Positions 60,766 to 64,000 of a stretch of DNA of 64,000 nucleotides are shown here, piece by piece. Position 1 is the first letter of the stretch, and every line of letters begins with the position of its first letter. The DNA is taken from assembly GCA_903902745.1 (NCBI GenBank), contig CAIUWA010000034.1:1-64000 (forward strand), read 5' to 3'. The notes below the pieces were generated by a model. The model made no database searches and was not told the DNA's origin. It saw nothing but the letters and a program-made list of their open reading frames with translations. Source of the stretch: an uncultured Opitutia bacterium (lineage in GTDB: Bacteria > Verrucomicrobiota > Verrucomicrobiia > Opitutales > Opitutaceae). A program made the position numbers and the translations under genes.

Positions 60766-61905
60766 TCAGCGAAGTTCCCAATCGTAGTGAAAACGTGAAA
60801 GGAGCGCGGGCTTGGTCGCGGTGACCTGGACGACGTCCTCGATGCGGCAGCCGCCCAGTCCGGGATAATAGAGGCCGGGTTCGACCGTGATGACGGATCC
60901 CTTTTTCAGGACATAGTCCACGCTGCTCACGCGGGGCGGCTCGTGCACGGCGAGGCCCAGGCCGTGGCCCGTGCCGTGGAAAAACCCCACCGAGCCGCGG
61001 GAGGTGCGCTTGGTTTCAAAACCGCGCGCGGTGAACACTTCGACGACCTTGCCATGAACCTCGCGGCCATTGACGCCGGCGCGGATCGTGCGGAGCGCGG
61101 CGAGCTGGGCCGCACGCACGGCGGCGACCAGCGCCCGCTGGGCCTCGCTGGCGCGGCCGCGGAGAAAGGTGCGCGTCATGTCGCCGTGATAGCCGGTGGC
61201 CGTCACGCGGGGAAAGACATCCACGATGATGAGTTCGTTGGCCCGCAGCGGACCGGTGCCGCGGTGATGCGGATCGCACGCCTGGTCGCCGCCGGCGGCG
61301 ATGGTGTTGAGCGAGACGGCCCCGGCCTCAAGGCAGGCGACCTCGATGGCAAACTTCAGGCGCTCACTCGTGAGCGGCCGGCCCTGATAAATGAGGCGGC
61401 TTCCCTTGATCCGGCTTGCCCGCAGCACGTGCTCGGCGGCGGCGATGCCCCGGGCGCTGCCGCGGTTGCCCTCGCGGAGGGCGGCGGCCTCGGCGGCGGT
61501 TTTGATTTCGCGCTCGGGAAAGAGCGGCCCCTCGGCCACCGTGAGGTCGAGGCCCAGCTTGCGCAGCCGGCCATAAAGCCCCGCGGGAAAATCCTCCGCG
61601 ACGGTGAACCGTGTCAGCTTCAATTCGGCGGCCAGCAGGCGGATCACCTCGGCGACGCCCACCTTGCGACGGGGCCACCGGGCCCGGGCCCGGGCCGCGC
61701 AGGCTTCCAGTGCGAGCACGGTGTCAAAAGCGGATTCCTTGCGCACGCGCCCGAATTCCAGCGCGCTGACCACCGCGAATTTCCGGCCGCGCGCGCCAAA
61801 GGCGATAAATGGGTCAGGGACATCGATCCGGCCGAAGTAGAGCGCGTCGGCGCTGCGCTCGGTGTCGGCGTAAAGCAGGGGCGGGGGGGTCCGGGAATTG
61901 GCCAC
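60766..61905 (-). CDS. M24-family peptidase (Xaa-Pro aminopeptidase/creatinase fold)
   Basis: 379 residues. The N-terminal creatinase-like domain (about 1-150) is followed by the pita-bread catalytic domain. Metal ligands are seen in IIVDVFPRVTATGYHGDMTRTF (two Asp), HGTGHGLGLAVHEPP (His), VITVEPGLYYPG (Glu) and GGCRIEDVV (Glu). It is the first gene of the minus-strand run and lies 4 bases before hldA. Whether it is a true Xaa-Pro aminopeptidase or a broader aminopeptidase cannot be told. Confidence 0.9.
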   Translation of the reverse strand: MANSRTPPPLLYADTERSADALYFGRIDVPDPFIAFGARGRKFAVVSALEFGRVRKESAFDTVLALEACAARARARWPRRKVGVAEVIRLLAAELKLTRFTVAEDFPAGLYGRLRKLGLDLTVAEGPLFPEREIKTAAEAAALREGNRGSARGIAAAEHVLRASRIKGSRLIYQGRPLTSERLKFAIEVACLEAGAVSLNTIAAGGDQACDPHHRGTGPLRANELIIVDVFPRVTATGYHGDMTRTFLRGRASEAQRALVAAVRAAQLAALRTIRAGVNGREVHGKVVEVFTARGFETKRTSRGSVGFFHGTGHGLGLAVHEPPRVSSVDYVLKKGSVITVEPGLYYPGLGGCRIEDVVQVTATKPALLSRFHYDWELR

Positions 61906-62022
61906 GACAGGCGGAAATTAGTTTTTGGGAGCGAGGGAATCATTACCCACGGACTCCTGGAAAAACGCAAATCCGGTTTCACCGCCACCGGATCCTCGTT
62001 CGTCCGCCCGATGGCAAAAAAT

Positions 62023-62910
62023 TCACTTCGGACTCAGCTGCACCTCGAACAGCTTGGGCCAGTTTTTCCCGGTGACGAACAGCCGGTCGCCGGCGGCATC
62101 ATAGGCGATGCCGTTCAGAACGTCGGTGCCGCGGGCATAGTCGGCGGCGGCGAGCAGGCCGGAGAAATCGATGATCCCCAGCACGCGTCCGTTCGCGGGA
62201 TCAATCCGCGCCACCAGCTGGGTTTGCCAGAGGTTCGCGAAGATCTCGCCTTTGACATACTCCAGCTCGTTCAGCTGCTTGAGCGGCTGGCCGTGCCGGA
62301 CCACCCGGATGGTCCGGATCACGCGGAACGTGGCCGGGTCGAGAAAGCGGATCTGCTCCGTGCCGTCGCTCATGATCAGGGACTGGCCGTCGGTCGTGAG
62401 TCCCCAGCCCTCGCCGGTATAGGAAAATTCCCCTTGGGGCGCAAAGGTCCCGAGGTCGTACACGAATCCCTTTTGGTTCTGCCACGTCAGCTGGAAAATT
62501 TTTCCGCCCAGTTCGGTCATGCCTTCCGCGAAATATTGCGCGGGGACCGTCACCTGCTGCAGAACCCGCCCGGTTTGCGGCTCCACCCGCCGCAGGGTGG
62601 ACTGGCCGTTTAGGCCGGTGCTCTCGAAGAACACGCCTTTGAGGTAAATCAATCCCTGCGTGAAAGCGCCGCGGTCATGCGGCCAGGTATTCACGACCCG
62701 GTAGGTGTAGGTGGGAGGTTCCGGCTCGGCGGAGCCGCTCGGCGGCACCACTGCTGCGGGCTGGGCCGCGGGTGCGGAAACCGCGGCCGACGACTGATGG
62801 CCGTCGCAGGCACCCAGGAAAACCAGGCCGAATCCGAGGAGGAGACCGGCCATGCCCGGGCTCGCAGGCTTTCGGAGCGGGGTACTGGCAGGGCGGCGGA
62901 ACTGGTTCAT
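62023..62910 (-). CDS. Glutaminyl-peptide cyclotransferase, lipoprotein
   Basis: 295 residues from the ATG at 62910 (the frame extends to 62955). GLLLGFGLVFLGAC is a lipoprotein signal with lipobox LGAC, so the protein is anchored in a membrane facing the periplasm. The Pro/Ala linker leads to a five-bladed propeller domain: YRVVNTWPHDRGAFTQGLIYL, FFESTGLNGQSTLRRVE, ELGGKIFQLTWQNQKGF, GEGWGLTTDGQSLIMSDGT, NELEYVKGEIFANLWQT. These are the plant/bacterial glutamine cyclotransferase hallmarks. It would form pyroglutamate at N-terminal Gln of exported proteins. Confidence 0.9.
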   Translation of the reverse strand: MNQFRRPASTPLRKPASPGMAGLLLGFGLVFLGACDGHQSSAAVSAPAAQPAAVVPPSGSAEPEPPTYTYRVVNTWPHDRGAFTQGLIYLKGVFFESTGLNGQSTLRRVEPQTGRVLQQVTVPAQYFAEGMTELGGKIFQLTWQNQKGFVYDLGTFAPQGEFSYTGEGWGLTTDGQSLIMSDGTEQIRFLDPATFRVIRTIRVVRHGQPLKQLNELEYVKGEIFANLWQTQLVARIDPANGRVLGIIDFSGLLAAADYARGTDVLNGIAYDAAGDRLFVTGKNWPKLFEVQLSPK

Positions 62911-62970
62911 CACGTTTCCTTCCTGAATGATCGCCGCCCGTCCTTCAATCGCCAAGCCAGCGGGCCGGCT

Positions 62971-63408
62971 TCACTCCTTGGGGATTTCGTTGTCCGTCTT
63001 GATCACCAGCACCGGCGTCTTGGTTTTCACCCAGACGTCGGCTTCCTTGAAGAATTTGCCCGGCACATTTTCGATGGCCTCGCCGACGGTCTTCACCGGC
63101 ATCATCTGGCCCTTCTTCGTCATGTTGAAATCATAGGAGCTGCGGAAAAGCCGGTCGCGGGTCGTGGCCGGGCTTTCGCTTTCCGGGATTTGCAGCACCC
63201 AGCCGACGAAATCGTTCTTGGGCAGGCGGCCCTCCGGATCGCTCACGAGGATGACAAACTGCTTTTTCACCGCTGGCGGCTTTTCCTCCTCGCCGGGGTC
63301 GGGCTGGACCGCGAGGTTCATTTCCTCGATCACCCGCCGGAGCAGGGCGGGATCGATCTGGTTTTTCTTTAAAATCTCGGCGACTTTGCTGACGTCAATT
63401 TTGGCCAT
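62971..63408 (-). CDS. Hypothetical protein, 145 residues
   Basis: The ATG at 63406-63408 starts MAKIDVSKVAEILKKN; a longer frame to 63849 overlaps the Nudix gene and is rejected. It has a helical N-terminus (ILKKNQIDPALLRRVIEEMN) and an acidic-Pro linker (PDPGEEEKPPA). A mixed alpha/beta body follows (KKQFVILVSDPEGRLPKNDFVGWVLQIPE, FRSSYDFNMTKKG). There is no signal peptide, Cys or catalytic motif. I do not recognise the family. It is divergent from the Nudix gene. Confidence 0.75.
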   Translation of the reverse strand: MAKIDVSKVAEILKKNQIDPALLRRVIEEMNLAVQPDPGEEEKPPAVKKQFVILVSDPEGRLPKNDFVGWVLQIPESESPATTRDRLFRSSYDFNMTKKGQMMPVKTVGEAIENVPGKFFKEADVWVKTKTPVLVIKTDNEIPKE

Positions 63409-63471
63409 GGAATACTTTCTATTGGAATCACGACAGGACACGAACCGCCGGCAAAGTAAAGGCCTCCCGTC

Positions 63472-63978
63472 ATGAGCGAGGAATTCTTTGACGTGGTGAA
63501 CGAGTGCGACGAGGTGACCGGCCGGGCGCCGCGGCGCGAGGTGCATGCCCGCGGGCTCTGGCACCGGGCGATCCACGTGCTCGTGTTTGATGCGGCGGGC
63601 CGGGTGTTTTTGCAAAAACGCTCGATGAGCAAGGATTCCTCCCCGGGACTGTGGGACTCCTCCTGTTCCGGGCACGTCGACTCGGGCGAGGACTACGATA
63701 CCGCCGCACAGCGGGAGCTGGGCGAGGAGATCGGCCTGCTCCTTGCGGCGCCGCCCGCGCGCTGGTTTCGCATCGCGGCGTGCGCCCAGACGGGATGGGA
63801 ATTTGTCTGGGTCTACCGCCTGCAACATGCCGGCCCGTTCACGCTGCATCCCGAGGAAATCGAGCGCGGCGACTGGTTTGCGCCGGAGGAACTCGCCCGG
63901 CTTCTCGCGACTGAGCCGGCGATTTTCGCCGTGCCCTTTCGGCTGATCTGGTCGCAGGCGGCTAACAAGACGAATTAA
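63472..63978 (+). CDS. Nudix hydrolase, YfcD / isopentenyl-diphosphate isomerase-like
   Basis: 168 residues. FFDVVNECDEVTGRAPRREVHARGLWHRAIHVLVFD is the start typical of YfcD and IDI-type Nudix proteins. The Nudix box is GHVDSGEDYDTAAQRELGEEIGL (GX5EX7REXXEEXGX with the expected Glu residues) and WDSSCSGHV precedes it. Without the IDI catalytic Cys context being certain, either an IDI-like enzyme or a general nucleotide-sugar/diphosphate hydrolase is possible. Confidence 0.88.
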   Translation: MSEEFFDVVNECDEVTGRAPRREVHARGLWHRAIHVLVFDAAGRVFLQKRSMSKDSSPGLWDSSCSGHVDSGEDYDTAAQRELGEEIGLLLAAPPARWFRIAACAQTGWEFVWVYRLQHAGPFTLHPEEIERGDWFAPEELARLLATEPAIFAVPFRLIWSQAANKTN

Positions 63979-64000
63979 CTAGGGGCGTCCCTTGTGGACG

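Noticed and set aside
60943-62613. 556-residue plus-strand frame opposite the M24 peptidase and cyclotransferase
   Set aside because: Runs through two well-supported minus-strand genes and their gap; composition is that of a shadow.

Overview
The window is a GC-rich, gene-dense bacterial chromosome segment. It encodes a Gram-negative envelope (bamA, skp, lpxD, heptose genes gmhB/hldA, TonB/ExbB/ExbD). It also carries a Minf_1886-family protein, an L-galactose-dehydrogenase-like oxidoreductase and mostly Shine-Dalgarno-less start codons. Together these suggest a Verrucomicrobiota member, most likely close to Opitutaceae. That placement is inferred from gene content and has not been tested by a search. 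No transposase, phage gene, CRISPR array or rRNA was seen.

Layout. 1-3331: the end of a response regulator, then rplY-pth-rpsF-ssb-rplI. 3510-10167: dnaB overlapping bamA, then skp, lpxD and prs. 10273-13254: an HtrA protease, pyrE (minus strand) and an HTH/metallo-beta-lactamase-fold protein. 13299-15488: tRNA-Pro, then a zinc alcohol dehydrogenase and an aldo/keto reductase that may form an L-galactose or L-fucose oxidation cassette. 15675-20960: a seven-gene minus-strand operon exbB-exbD-exbD-tonB-TPR-coiled coil-coiled coil with a candidate promoter and a strong terminator. 21199-21763: tRNA-Gln, tRNA-Thr and tRNA-Lys. 22086-25983: folate genes folP-folB-folK-pabB-pabC. 26044-33870: rpmI-rplT-pheS-pheT-gatC-gatA-gatB.

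33993-46814 is one nitrogen-acquisition island. A candidate sigma-54 promoter precedes an outer-membrane porin, the urea ABC transporter urtABCDE, and urease ureABC with accessory genes ureE, ureF, ureG and ureD. Urea would cross the outer membrane through the porin, be bound by UrtA, be imported by UrtBCDE and be hydrolysed by the nickel enzyme UreABC. Hairpins flanking urtA may raise binding-protein levels over the membrane subunits. A small His-rich membrane protein sits convergently at the end.

47142-56584: a sugar-isomerase-like protein, a 1106-residue fusion of a peptide-type binding protein with its permease, a probably exported superoxide dismutase, a Fur-family regulator, a Minf_1886 protein, an M16 protease and an EF-hand protein. 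56679-61905: a compact minus-strand run M24 peptidase-hldA-gmhB-mutM-tlyA-nadK. 62023-63978: a glutaminyl cyclase lipoprotein, an unknown protein and a Nudix hydrolase.

The most distinctive structure outside genes is a set of long inverted repeats in short intergenic gaps. They often end within about 10-20 bases of a start codon (pheS, pheT, gatC, ureA, ureB, ureG, ureD). Two related 29-base hairpins are fused to the 3' ends of tRNA-Thr and tRNA-Lys.
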